Below are positions 29,030 through 39,912 of a stretch of 64,000 bases of DNA, piece by piece. The stretch is from Megalobrama amblycephala. Taxonomy: Eukaryota; Chordata; Actinopteri; Cypriniformes; Xenocyprididae. Each line of letters opens with the position of its first letter. Position 1 is the first letter of the stretch. The notes below the pieces were generated by a model. It searched no databases. It was given only the letters and a program-made list of their open reading frames with translations, and had not been told where the DNA came from. Both the position numbers and the translations under genes were made by a program. The stretch spans positions 13,575,112 to 13,639,111 of the forward strand of contig NC_063045.1 of the NCBI RefSeq assembly GCF_018812025.1, written 5' to 3'.

Positions 29030-31192
29030 AGTTGAATGATCGCGCTGACGCCTCGCGTGCGCACTATAGACTGTAAAAAAAATATGGACGTAGTGTCCGT
29101 GACGTCACCCATAGAGTTCTGAATAGCAGTTTTGACGCGCAAATGAGGCCGCGGCCATCTTAGCTGCACGTGACCGCACGTCACTCACGGATAACTGAAA
29201 ATGGGCAAAGAGGCGGGACGAAGTTGGAGCCCATACGACTTGTTGCTGAAACCACGCCCGCCCTAGCTATCTATCTAAAATATTAATAAAGATAGCAATA
29301 TCATTAGAAAGTACTAAAGGATTACTGTCAATCTACGGTGATTTTTTTTTTTACGATAACGTTATAGATGCTCCAACACCAGTAGGCTAATTAATTTGTG
29401 TGGGGTGTGCAAATAACACAAATCAAATGGGATTTCATACCTTTATAATGAGATCGCGAGATGAATCCAATCCGTGGCACTTGGGTAAAATATATATATA
29501 TATGTACCAGATGTATATCTCTCAAATGTTCTCTCAAACTAATGAGCACGTATCCAAAGTATAATTTTTCAAAATAGTGCAGCAGTTTTAGTTATATCCA
29601 AGCAGTGCTGTCGGAGTTGTATACGTTATCCTGGTATTGTCATTGTAGTAAATGTCAGGAACAAAACTTTTAGCCAATGCCACAACGATCCAACAACGTG
29701 TGTTCCGCATGCGAGCACATGTACACAGACTGACATCTGTCTCGAGTATGCAGCAAGCCATATATTGTATAAAATAATACAGAAAAAAGCACAAATACGA
29801 GTGAGATGCCAAATTCAGCGGCTGAAATGAGCTGCTGAGGTAACATGACGGCTCACAGACAGCAGCGGCATACCTGTCACTCAAGTGACCACGCCCTTAA
29901 TTATGCAGAACTTTAAGGCTTAATATAATTTAAACGGATGAGCTATAAAAAATTCACCCCCCTCAGAGTTGTCATGAAGGGCAAATTCGCAGTATAGACC
30001 AAAACCACAATATGAACCAGACTGTAAACATGTTTTTTTCTGCTGTAAACTTGGCTAATTTAACATGATGGTCAATGAGATTCTGCTCACTTCTGCAGCC
30101 TGTCCCTAGCGGCCAGTCGATGAATTGCAGTTTAATTCACTTCCGTATTGGCTTCACGAGAAACAGGGGGAGGTTGCCGCTTGGTGCGCACTCAACATAT
30201 TCGTTGCAAACTTGACATTGCAGCCTGTTCATTATCAAAATAAAATAGCCAAACATATAAAAAATTACACTGCTCATTTTACATACTCCGTAGAATCCTA
30301 TCTGTGCCGTTCAGCGTGACCGCTGAAACTGGTCCTGCCAAACACATTTTTGCTCATTTGAAGAGGATGATTTTTTTCGTTGATATTGAAACGGGAGTGA
30401 AGTACAAATCCTATTTGACACAATAAATAAAAGTTCAGCATCCAGATACATTGCTAATATGGAAACATTTGAATTCGTGCCGAACGAGAGAGGTAGGCTG
30501 CTTGAGAACACCCGTTTTTACTTTCAGTTTTGCTTCAAATTAATTCGTTTGGGCTTGTTTATAGCTACTTACAAGTTTTTATTCTTGTTCTGTATATGTA
30601 TATTATATATTCTAATATTCTTATGCTTGACTTGACTTAGTTTGGTCGCATCAATAAAAAAATTTAAAAAAGCCACTGCTTTATATGTTGCTTGTTGGAA
30701 AACACAAAACCCGGCACGGACCACTTTTGGTGTTATATGAGAGGGGATCAGATTTCGGAGGTTCCGGTTCCAGCTTGTCCCGGATGCCTGCCACTGTTCT
30801 GTTATTTAGCTTTCAGTGACATTTTTAATTATGAAAGCTGCAGTCCGTAACTTTTGGACTCTAGTGGTAAATAACCAAAATTGCAGGCGTCTTGCAGGTA
30901 CTGTACTCCGCAGCGTTGCAGACTCGAACCAGTCTAATAGTCCCAATATAAATATAAAATACTTGTATATGAGATATCTATCTCAATGTGATTTTCTTCC
31001 CTGGTTAAATAAACGTATAATAATAATAATAATATAAACTCTTATTATAGGTGTGTCATAGTGATTCAGGATAAGACAAAAACAGAGTTTGGAAAATGGA
31101 TTCATGATGTAGGCTAATGGTGTTTGGGGGGCGGTAAAGGACCTGAATAATGGATAGGGGGGCGTTGGCCCAAAAAAGGTTGAGAACCACTG
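29030..31192. repeat. Dispersed-repeat DNA completing hAT copy b
   Basis: 29055-30200 contains a cyprinid-type repeat with ATAGACTGTAAAAAAAATAT and TTGGCTTCACGAGAAACAGG landmarks at its two sides. 30200-31100 is unassigned AT-rich DNA with an AAT microsatellite (31016-31031). 31120-31192 is the G-rich right terminal region of hAT copy b. No coding sequence was recognised. Confidence 0.45.
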
Positions 31193-31449
31193 CTCTAAAT
31201 GCAGACCACTTTTGTTTCTATTTTTTTTTTTTTTTGTTCTTTCGGAGACCAGGAGGGTTGGTTTTTACAATTTTAGGCAAGCGAATATTTCTTTTTGAAA
31301 TGCAGATTCTATGTATACCTTGTAAACATTATTTCCCCCTCAAAACATACAGTTTATTTAATACACATTGACCTTTTGTGACTATTATATGAATATTTTT
31401 GAGATATAATACAAAATTCTGTCGTGAAACTGTCATGAAACAGAAACCT

Positions 31450-32139
31450 GGGCTGCGTTCAGCCCCGACAAAACGTTGCAAAACGTTTTTTAAACTGAAA
31501 CGGTGGTGCGTTGAACACCCTGTTTTGATGACGCAAGAGTTGCAACTATGGCAGCTGAGAAGGCCATTCTTTGTGTTCTGTTTGAAGAATTTTCGGAGCC
31601 TGCAGTCGGTATAAATACGTATACTACAAAATACACTTGATGTTACAGTCATCCAGAATAAAACAGAACATCCCAAATCAAGTGAAGGCATTTGTGGGAA
31701 CTTCTAATTATTATTGTGATCTTGCCTTGCATTTCAGCATGAAAAGACAAACATTTCAGGTGAAGGATAGTCCACTTCTTACCTCCGAGACTGTGTTGAT
31801 CTTGTTGTTGTGCAATGATATTGTAATATTTACCATTATATAATCAGAGGAGTATAGAAAAGTTTATGAAAGTGTCACTTCACAATACAACAGCAAAATA
31901 TATAAGTATAGTATTTTTCTGTTACATTAATACACATTGTGCGAGCTGTCTCTTTAATACCGCGTGGTTTATATGCATCTTGCCGCTGATTGGGCTGACA
32001 TTTCTGACACACCCACCAAACAAGAGAAAACGCATCTCAAACCTGTTGCACACCGTTGCACACCGTTTCCAGGAAACATGTTGTTCAACCCGGAAAACGT
32101 AGCAAAATGTTGCGCAGCGGTTTGAGCTTGAACGTGCCC
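31450..32139 (-). mobile_element. Harbinger-like element, full length, inverted relative to 28296
   Basis: Its ends are the same as those of the copy at 28296, in opposite orientation: GGGCTGCGTTCAGCCC at left and the inverse of GGGCACGTTCAAGC at right. CTG next to both ends may be a 3-bp duplication, but the exact boundary is ambiguous. The plus strand encodes LALHFSMKRQTFQV, a transposase-like remnant. Confidence 0.6.
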
Positions 32140-32233
32140 CTGCTTGCAATCACATCATTCTCTATAGGGCAGAGCTGATTGGTTCCTGCGCTATCAGTAG
32201 CCAATGGGTTCGCTGCTCAACCTACAAATACTG

Positions 32234-32431
32234 GGGCACGTTCAAGCAGAAACCGGTGTGGAATGTTTTGCTCAGGTTTCCGGGTTGAATTACAGGTTTC
32301 CTGGAAATGGTGTGCAATGGGGTTTGAGATACATTTTCTCTTGTTTGGTGGGTGTGTCAAAAATGTCAGCCCAATCAGCATCAACATGTATATAAACCAC
32401 ATGGTATTAAAGAGACAGTTTGCACAGTGGG
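32234..32431 (+). mobile_element. Harbinger-like 5' fragment
   Basis: It matches the first ~200 bp of 25874 and 28296 (GGGCACGTTCAAGC to ATATAAACCACATGGTATT), with more substitutions. It is truncated at its right side, where the intergenic unit resumes. Confidence 0.6.
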
Positions 32432-33585
32432 TCCAAGTTAAGTTGTTTAGTCGTCATTATATAGTCGTCATTATATAGTTGACTCGAATGGCTTCACTCA
32501 CTGTGTTCCCTTGTTTACCCAGTACTATAGCAAAAAGTTGTGAAACTATGTTTGGATCTACACCACCCATACATCACACCCATATATGTTTGTGAAACAT
32601 TTAAAGTCAAAACCACAGGCCATGACAGTTAGTCCTTCCTAACAGCTTCTTCTTGCTGCAGTTTTGCCAACTAGGCAATTTTGTTGCTAGTTGTAGCATC
32701 TTTTCAGACTACCCTAGCAACTTTTTTTAAAAAACAAAAAACAAAAAAACAAACACAGTGATGCAATCTATTAAAAAGGCACATATTTTCATATAAATTG
32801 CACAAAAAGAGGAAACCACTGAACAGCTATAGCAGGCCAAGCAGCACGTCAGCCTGGAGAGAGCTGAAGAAAGAAACCTAACAGTTGATAGTTGCAATTG
32901 TTCAATAATAATTGTTTATGATACAGCATGTAAGTTGTTGTTCAGTTAGATGCACTTTAAGAAACAAATTGCAGAAAAATGGAAAAGGTACTGGTAATTT
33001 TCTGCTAGGACCTTATCCATTAAGTTGTGATCCTGTGTAACCCTAAAACACAAAATGAAATGTGTAATTTAAAACACCTGTGAAAAATCAGTACGGATAA
33101 TTCCTTCATATTAGCACAGTACAGTGTGCCCTTAGAGTGTAGCACACTAACTACCAATACACTGCTTAAAACTATATTTAAAAAAAAAAAAAAAAAAGGT
33201 GTAGTTTTACTAGTTAATAAGAAAATAGGCCTACACATAAAATGTAATTGTTAAAACGTGTAACTGTTCAATAAGTCAACATTCTATTTCAAAACATTTT
33301 TAAAAATCTTATCTGTTTATATTACTTTTACAAATAAAATGTTTATATTATTTTTTATGAACAAATCCATATTAACATATTTCAAATCATATTTTTATGT
33401 GTATTCTAAGCAATAACGCAGTTTTGCGTCATGGTTTGACGTCATAAGGCAATGACATCACAACGTCATTCAGCAACAAATCGACCCTCCTTCAGCAACT
33501 TCCCCTGAAAATTAGATCGCAACACTGACTTGCAATTCACCCTAAAGGTATTTGGTGGGATTCAGTAACCATTTCTATATAAACC

Positions 33586-34458
33586 TTTATTTGTGGATTG
33601 ACAGAGAAGGAAACAAGATTTGTCTTCATTGGAATTAAGGGGCCTGGGCAAAACCATTAAAAGGGTGTCCATAGACATGGCCAAGCGTTTTATGTCTTTA
33701 TGCAGATTCAAAACCTAATGGATAGCCTACTACAAACTGTGCTGTCCTAACAAATTCCAAATACTTAATCATATGCTTAAATTACATCAAACGTTTTTTC
33801 ATTTGGGATTTCCAATTTTCTGGGTTGTTTTATAGGCTATATTATGCATATTGCATTTTTGTTGGTATAGGGTTAACTACTTTCACAGCTGAAACACTAA
33901 CTTCTCCTCCCACATAGATACATAAAGTGTTGTCATAGTCTAATTTCGTTTCCTTGTTGGGATTGTGAAGTGGCACAATGACGAGCCAAGAGACTGTGAA
34001 GAGCCAAATGACGTCAAGCTCCACTTCTGTCGACCTTATGGGTGGAGTTATGTTTAGCGATATGGTTATGGGTAGGGTTAGGGTGTGGTTGGACCGTCTA
34101 ACTCCACCCATTGCATCCAGTGAGGGGAGCAGGACTTAAAGCTCCACCCAAGGGAAAGCAAAACTTAATTTGAGGATTTTCATGGTCTTTCCTATTTTTT
34201 TTTTTTTTTTTTTACAGTCTATGGGTGTATCCAGGAGTGCTATATGTGAAAAATATAATTCAGTGCTCAAGCAATAAAATAAATCTGCTTAATTGACATG
34301 TAATTTTATAAACATTAATCAAAACATATACATCATGTGTATAAATCAACGCTCTGTCTGCACCGCCTTTAAAATCAGACAGGTGGCGCTTTTGTGTAGC
34401 TGAACGAGTATTGAGCTTTCACAAAGTCCCTATCTATAGCCTAATCTTTGACCGTTTA
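33586..34458. other. Unassigned DNA left of the Tc1 element
   Basis: The intergenic homology ends at 33585. The segment 33970-34260 has a GTGGAGTTA/TAACTCCAC inverted pair (around 34043 and 34100) and a poly-T tract before CAGTCTATGGGTG, suggesting an old MITE. No gene was seen. Confidence 0.4.
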
Positions 34459-36064
34459 CAGGTGCTGGTCATATAATTAGAATATCATCAAAAAGTTGAT
34501 TTATTTCACTAATTCCATTCAAAAAGTGAAACTTGTATATTATATTCATTCATTATACACAGACTGATATATTTCAAATGTTTATTTCTTTTAATTTTGA
34601 TGATTATAACTGACAACTAAGGAAAATCCCAAATTCAGTATCTCGGAAAATTAGAATATTACTTAAGACCAATACAAAGAAAGGATTTTTAGAAATCTTG
34701 GCCAACTGAAAAGTGTGAACATGAAAAGTATGAGCATGTACAGCACTCAATGCTTAGTTGGGGCTCCTTTTGCCTGAATTACTGCAGCAATGCGGCGTGG
34801 CATGGAGTTGATCAGTCTGTGGCACTGCTCAGGTGTTATGAGAGCCCAGGTTGCTCTGATAGTGGCCTTTAGCATTGTTGAGTCTGGCATATCACATCTT
34901 CCTCTTCACAATACCCCATAGATTTTAGATTTTACCCCATAGAAGGTCAGGCGAGTTTGCTGGCCAATTAAGAGCAGGGATACCATGGTCCTTAAACCAG
35001 GTACTGGTAGCTTTGGCACTGTGTGCAGGTGCCAAGTCCTGTTGGAAAATGAGATCTGCATCTCCATAAAGTTGGTCAGCAGCAGGAAGCATGAAGTGCT
35101 CTAAAACTTCCTGGTATATGGCTGCGTTGACCTTGGACCTCAGAAAACACAGTGGGCCAACACCAGCAGGTGACATGGCACCCCAAACCATCACTGACTG
35201 TGGAAACTTTACACTGGACCTCAAGCAACGTGAATTGTGTGCCTCTCCTCTCTTTCTCCAGACTCTGGGACCCTGATTTCCAAAGGAAATGCAAAATTTA
35301 CTTTCAACAGAGAACATAACTTTGGACCACTCAGCAGCAGTCCAGTCCTTTTTGTCTTTAGCCCAGGCGAGAAGCTTCTGATGCTGTCTGTTGTTCAAGA
35401 GTGGCTTGACACAAGGAATGCGACAGCTGAAACCCATGTCTTGCATACGTCTGTGCGTAGTGGTTCTTGAAGCACTGACTCCAGCTGCAGTCCACTCTTT
35501 GTGAATCTCCCCCACATTTTTGAACGGGTTTTGTTTCACAATCCTCTCCAGGGTGCGGTTATCCTTATTGCTTGTACACTTTTTTCTACCACATCTTTTC
35601 CTTCCCTTCACCTCTCTATTAATGTGCTTGGACACAGAGCTCTGTGAACAGCCAGCCTCTTTTGCAATGACCTTTTGTGTCTTGCCCTCCTTGTTCAAGG
35701 TGTCAATGGTCGTCTTTTGGACAACTGTCAAGTCAGCAGTCTTCCCCATGATTGTGTAGCTACAGAACTAGACTGAGAGACCATTTAAAGGCCTTTGCAG
35801 GTGTTTTGAGTTAATTAGCTGATTAGAGTGTGGCACCAGGTGTCTTCAATATTGAATCTTTTCACAATATTCAAATTTTCTGAGATACTGAATTTGGGAT
35901 TTTCCTTAGTTGTCAGTTATCATCAAAATTAAAAGAAATAAACATTTGAAATATATCAGTCTGTGTGTAATGAACGAATATAATATACAAGTTTCACTTT
36001 TTGAATGGAATTAGTGAAATAAATCAACTTTTTGATGATATTCTAATTATATGACCAGCACCTG
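34459..36064 (-). mobile_element. Tc1-like transposon, complete ends, dead transposase
   Basis: Inverted repeats of about 200 bp start CAGGTGCTGGTCATATAATT at 34459 and end with its inverse at 36064. TA lies on both sides (34457-34458, 36065-36066). The 1606-bp length and one transposase gene are standard for Tc1. The two arms are nearly identical by eye. Confidence 0.92.
34925..35749 (-). pseudogene. Tc1 transposase, inactivated
   Basis: The frame starts MGKTADLTVVQKTTI and has the paired-like helix-turn-helix region (TQKVIAKEAGCSQSSVSKHI), a basic linker (RKRCGRKK) and a second HTH (SASRTTTHRRMQDMGF). In the DD34E core the first catalytic Asp is replaced by Val (MFSVESKF, residue 148). The second is kept (FQQDLAPAH, Asp238). 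The frame stops at NSPDLLWGKI, so the segment carrying the catalytic Glu is disrupted; a degraded C-terminus continues to about 34770. Enzymatic activity is not expected. Confidence 0.9.
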
Positions 36065-36451
36065 TATATGCACTAACAATAAAGTACCATTGTACTACCA
36101 TGTAAATAAATACCATGGTATAATTCAATGTCATTAGTTTAAAAACAATGTTATTTTGGTGGACACTATGGTAATTATTTGTAAACAGATAAATCAAATC
36201 ATGTACATCAAATCATCAGACTTTGTGAATATGAAAAATGTGATTTAGTCATCTTTATTATTGCAAATGATTTTATTTTCAGCAGATAAGCACCATAAAC
36301 AAATTGCATTTTGAAAGCAATGCAAAGTTTAGCTAATACCCGTATAGCTGATTTTACTTAAGCAACCCCTGTATTCCTGGTCTGCTGTGTCCTCCTCAGT
36401 TTAACTGCAGGAAATGAATGGACTTCTGCTGCAATTTTGGTAAGTGGATTT
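36065..36451. other. 3' untranslated and flanking region of calpain copy 2
   Basis: After the TGA at 36452-36454 the minus strand runs about 175-200 bases to AATAAA at 36277-36272 and 36259-36254. Beyond lies AT-rich DNA with a TACCATGGTA motif up to the Tc1 element. Confidence 0.5.
36254..36277 (-). terminator. Polyadenylation signals of calpain copy 2
   Basis: Two AATAAA hexamers (36277-36272 and 36259-36254, minus strand) lie 175-200 nt beyond the stop codon, a normal distance for a 3' UTR. Use is inferred. Confidence 0.55.
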
Positions 36452-39080
36452 TCAACTGAGAGCCAAGCAGAGCCACTGCAACACAAAACAACACATCTGT
36501 AAATGATAACGCTACATTGAGAAATGAAATCACCGTCCATGGTCACACTTGTGCATCACCTGCAGGATATCCAGCTCGATTTTCCCGGTGTTCTTCTTAT
36601 CGAACGTTTTAAACATTTCTGTGTAGAGCACAGGTGAAAACATTACAGTAAAACACTTATAAACAAACTGTCATAATTCTATTTATTTCCAGTCATTTAA
36701 AACATTCTGGATAATCTCCAGTAAAACTTACTGAAGAGCATCTCCAGGCGAATCAGGCAGCTGACGAAGCAATCAAAGTCAATGGCGTACTGCTGATTGG
36801 CATAACGTAAGATTATCACCTCAAGTACTTCGTTTTTCAGCTGGAACCCTGTAGAGGAAAACACATACAAGCATTACTTCACTCTATATTATGATCTATA
36901 TGCTATTACACACTTTTAGAAGAAATGTATTCTTAATTCACTGTCTAACCATAGACTCATTACCTGCTTCTTTCACAGCATCTCTCATCTCATGGGAACT
37001 CATAGTGCCCGAGTTGTCTGTATCATGGTTCTTAAAAATTTCCTGGTGAGGTACGACAGAAAATCCACATTCAATAATAAACATCACTAAAAATGAAGAA
37101 TTGATCTGAACAAAATTGTTGCTCTGTCGTAATAGGGATGCACGATATATCTGTACCTTGTCTTGTTGTTTGAGATTTTTTTTGATTGATCTGAATTATT
37201 TTACCAAAATATATATTATACCAAATATTTCTGGATCTTTGTCCACAGTGCGTGAAACTCCACAAGGCCAAGTTTGCCATTGCCATCTCTCTGAACTGAG
37301 GTCAAAGGTTATAGCAGGATTATGATGATTAATTTGTTTGCTGCAGTCGTCCAATGGAAGAATGCTAGTGTTGAGAATCTTAAAGCACACTTAAAACATT
37401 TAGATAATCCGTATTTTAAATTCCAAAATGAGGTTTGCAAATCGCAGGCATATTGTGAGTTGACGAAAAGCTAATAATTAAATGATAAAATGTACAATAA
37501 AATTAATAAATATTTTTAAAATAAAAACAATCAAAATAACACAACTATATTTTTAAAATATTTTTATATGAAAATATTCACGAAAGAAAATAGTCATCCG
37601 AAATCAGAGAAACGTGAACATGCAAATGTGCTGAAATATAAGAATATAAGAATTATCGAAATATAAGTTAAAATGTTGGGGGGTAGTTCAAGAAAATATT
37701 TAGGGACAAAGAGGTTTGGCTGATAAAAACTATCTATCTATTCATATCATCCAGTGAGGTAAGGATACATCTAGCAGGCTGATAATCTGGCGACAGGTTT
37801 CCATACTGAATCCATCTGTCTTCAGATCAGTTCCTGTGTGAAAAAGCACAAAACTTTGTGAGAATGAACAGAACAGATTGTTAAACTATTTCAAGGGGCT
37901 TTTAAATGCAAATATCTATATATTTATGTGAATAAAAGTGGAAAAGTCTTTTCCTACGTTTCGAGATAACACTGTCCAGGATCTTCTGGAGTTCAGTCAC
38001 AGATACCTCTGAGTCCTGCAGAGAAAAGACAAGATCATGCATACTGGGAAAAATAAAATGATAATGACCCAAAACTGAAAATGATGTCATGTGACTTACG
38101 TTTCCAGCAAACTCATTGAAAAGGGGTTTGAAATCTGGGTCCACATCACTCTCGGATATGTATTGCTGGAAAAGAAAAAGTGTTCTTTAAATGAAAAAAA
38201 TAAAATAATTAAATAAATATACATATAGTATATATATACTGCGTTCCAAATTATTATGCAAGAGACAAATCAGTAAGATTTCTGTACAATAAACATTCAG
38301 ATTTTAGTTTTTCTAAGAAAATGTTTGTTCATTTATTTATCCATGTCTTTTTAGATAACTGGTATCAATCTCAGACAAAATAATTTGCCAGGTCTAAGTC
38401 ACAGTTCTCATGCAATATGGAGAGGAAGAAAGATCTTTCTGAAGATGAAAAGCATGAAATGGTGCAATGTTGTGCAAAAGGCATGAAAACAACTAATATT
38501 GTTTCTCTTTGTGAGGTTTGGTTTGGAGTGGCTGAAATGCATCTTTATGCACAACTGCCAGCCTTCACGAAGAGCTTCTTGAGACTCCAGAGACACCAGC
38601 AGCTTCAAATACCTGTTTGCTGCTTAACACTGGCTTTTTTTATAGCTGCCCTTTTAATACAATACATTTTTTTGATAGGAACTTTCATTAATAAGCCTTT
38701 TTCTGACCGAGTTCTGCTGTGCTCTAAATCACTCACAAATCTTATGATAATTCGATAATCTCCATTCAGTTTCACACAATATTAGTTGTTTTCATGCCTT
38801 TTGCACAACATTGCATCATTTCATGCATTTCATCTTCAGAAAGATCTTTCTTCCTCCCCATATTGCATGAGAACTGTGACTTGCTTAATAATGTGAAACA
38901 ACCTCTAAGTAGGGTTTCCATAGATCTGGCAAATTATTTTGTCTGAGATTGATACCAGTTATCTAAAAAGACATGGATAAATAAACAAACAAACATTTTC
39001 TTAGAAAAACTAAAATCTGAATGTTTATTGTACTGAAATCTTACTGATATGTCAATTGCATAATAATTTGGAACGCAGTG

Positions 39081-39115
<35 letters not shown>

Positions 39116-39912
39116 CCATTCAAAAGTTTGGGATCGTTAAGATTTTTAAGGTTTTTAAAAAGTTTCATCTGCTCACAAATATTTAATTAAAAATACAGTA
39201 AAAACAGTAATATTGTGAAATATTATTACATTTTAAAATAACTTTTCTATTTGAATATATTTCACAAAGTAATTTATTCCTGTGTTGGCAAAGCTGAATT
39301 TTCAGCATCATTACTCCAGTCTTCAGTGTCACATGTTCCTTCAGAAATCATTCTAATATGCTGATTTGCTGCTTAAGAAACATTTCTTATTATTATCAAT
39401 AAAAGGTTGTGTAAATTTTTTCAGGATTCCTTGATGAATAGAAGAACATTTATCTGAAATGCAAAGCTTTTGTAACATTATCACTACCGTTCAAAAGTTT
39501 GGTGTCAGTAAGAATTTTTGTTTTTTTGAAAATATATTAATACTTTTATTCAGCAAGGATGCATTAAATCGATCAAAAGTGACAGTAAAGACATTTATAA
39601 TGTTACAAAAGATTATATTTCAATTAAATTTCAAATAAACGCTGTTCTTTTGAACTTTCTATTCATCAAAGAATCCTGAAAAAAATACATATTTTACACA
39701 AGTATTTTGTACAACTGTACACATTGACACTGAAGACTGGAGGAATGATGCTTTGCCATCACAAGAATAAATTACATTTTAAAATATTTTCAAATAGAAA
39801 ACAGTTATTTTAAATTGTAATAATATTTCACAATATTACAGTATATGCTATGTTTAAATGATAACTTAAATTCACCTTTTTTATATCTGCACTGATCTCT
39901 GCATCCATCGGG
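36452..39912 (-). CDS. capn2-like: Calpain copy 2 exons 13-21: penta-EF-hand domain
   Basis: Nine exons encode the calcium-binding C-terminal domain that pairs with a small regulatory subunit in classical calpains. EF1 is non-canonical ([13 protein letters not shown]). EF2 [12 protein letters not shown] and EF3 [12 protein letters not shown] are canonical 12-residue loops. EF4 is degenerate (YAIDFDCFV). EF5 lies in [13 protein letters not shown], and the last exon gives WLCLALS and a stop. This whole block has no counterpart next to copy 1. Confidence 0.9.

Larger units (their letters stand above)
23263..31192 (+). mobile_element. hAT element (copy b) swollen by nested insertions
   Basis: The left end TAGTGTTTCTCAAC and right end GTTGAGAACCACTG are inverted. 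A perfect 8-bp duplication CTCTAAAT flanks the 7.9-kb block (23255-23262 and 31193-31200). The uninterrupted site ACTCTAAATGCAGACC is present at 49870. 23263-24421 matches hAT copy a (18780 region) in inverted orientation. Later elements fill most of the rest. Confidence 0.75.
31201..33585. repeat. Calpain intergenic unit, copy B
   Basis: It matches copy A (5246-7440) in the same orientation: GGTTTTTACAATTTT near 31260, AAACATACAGTTTATT near 31345, and the long block 32465-33585. Two Harbinger-like pieces interrupt it (31450-32139 and 32234-32431). It separates copy 1's upstream region from the end of copy 2. Confidence 0.75.

Noticed and set aside
31866..32102. 78-codon frame also found at 25911-26147 on the other strand
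   Set aside because: The similarity is explained by copies of the Harbinger-like element; the frame lies in its non-coding terminal region.
38417..38758. 113-codon frame starting [12 protein letters not shown]
   Set aside because: Only the first part resembles a Tc1 HTH; the rest is the antisense of the opposite MITE arm and spacer.
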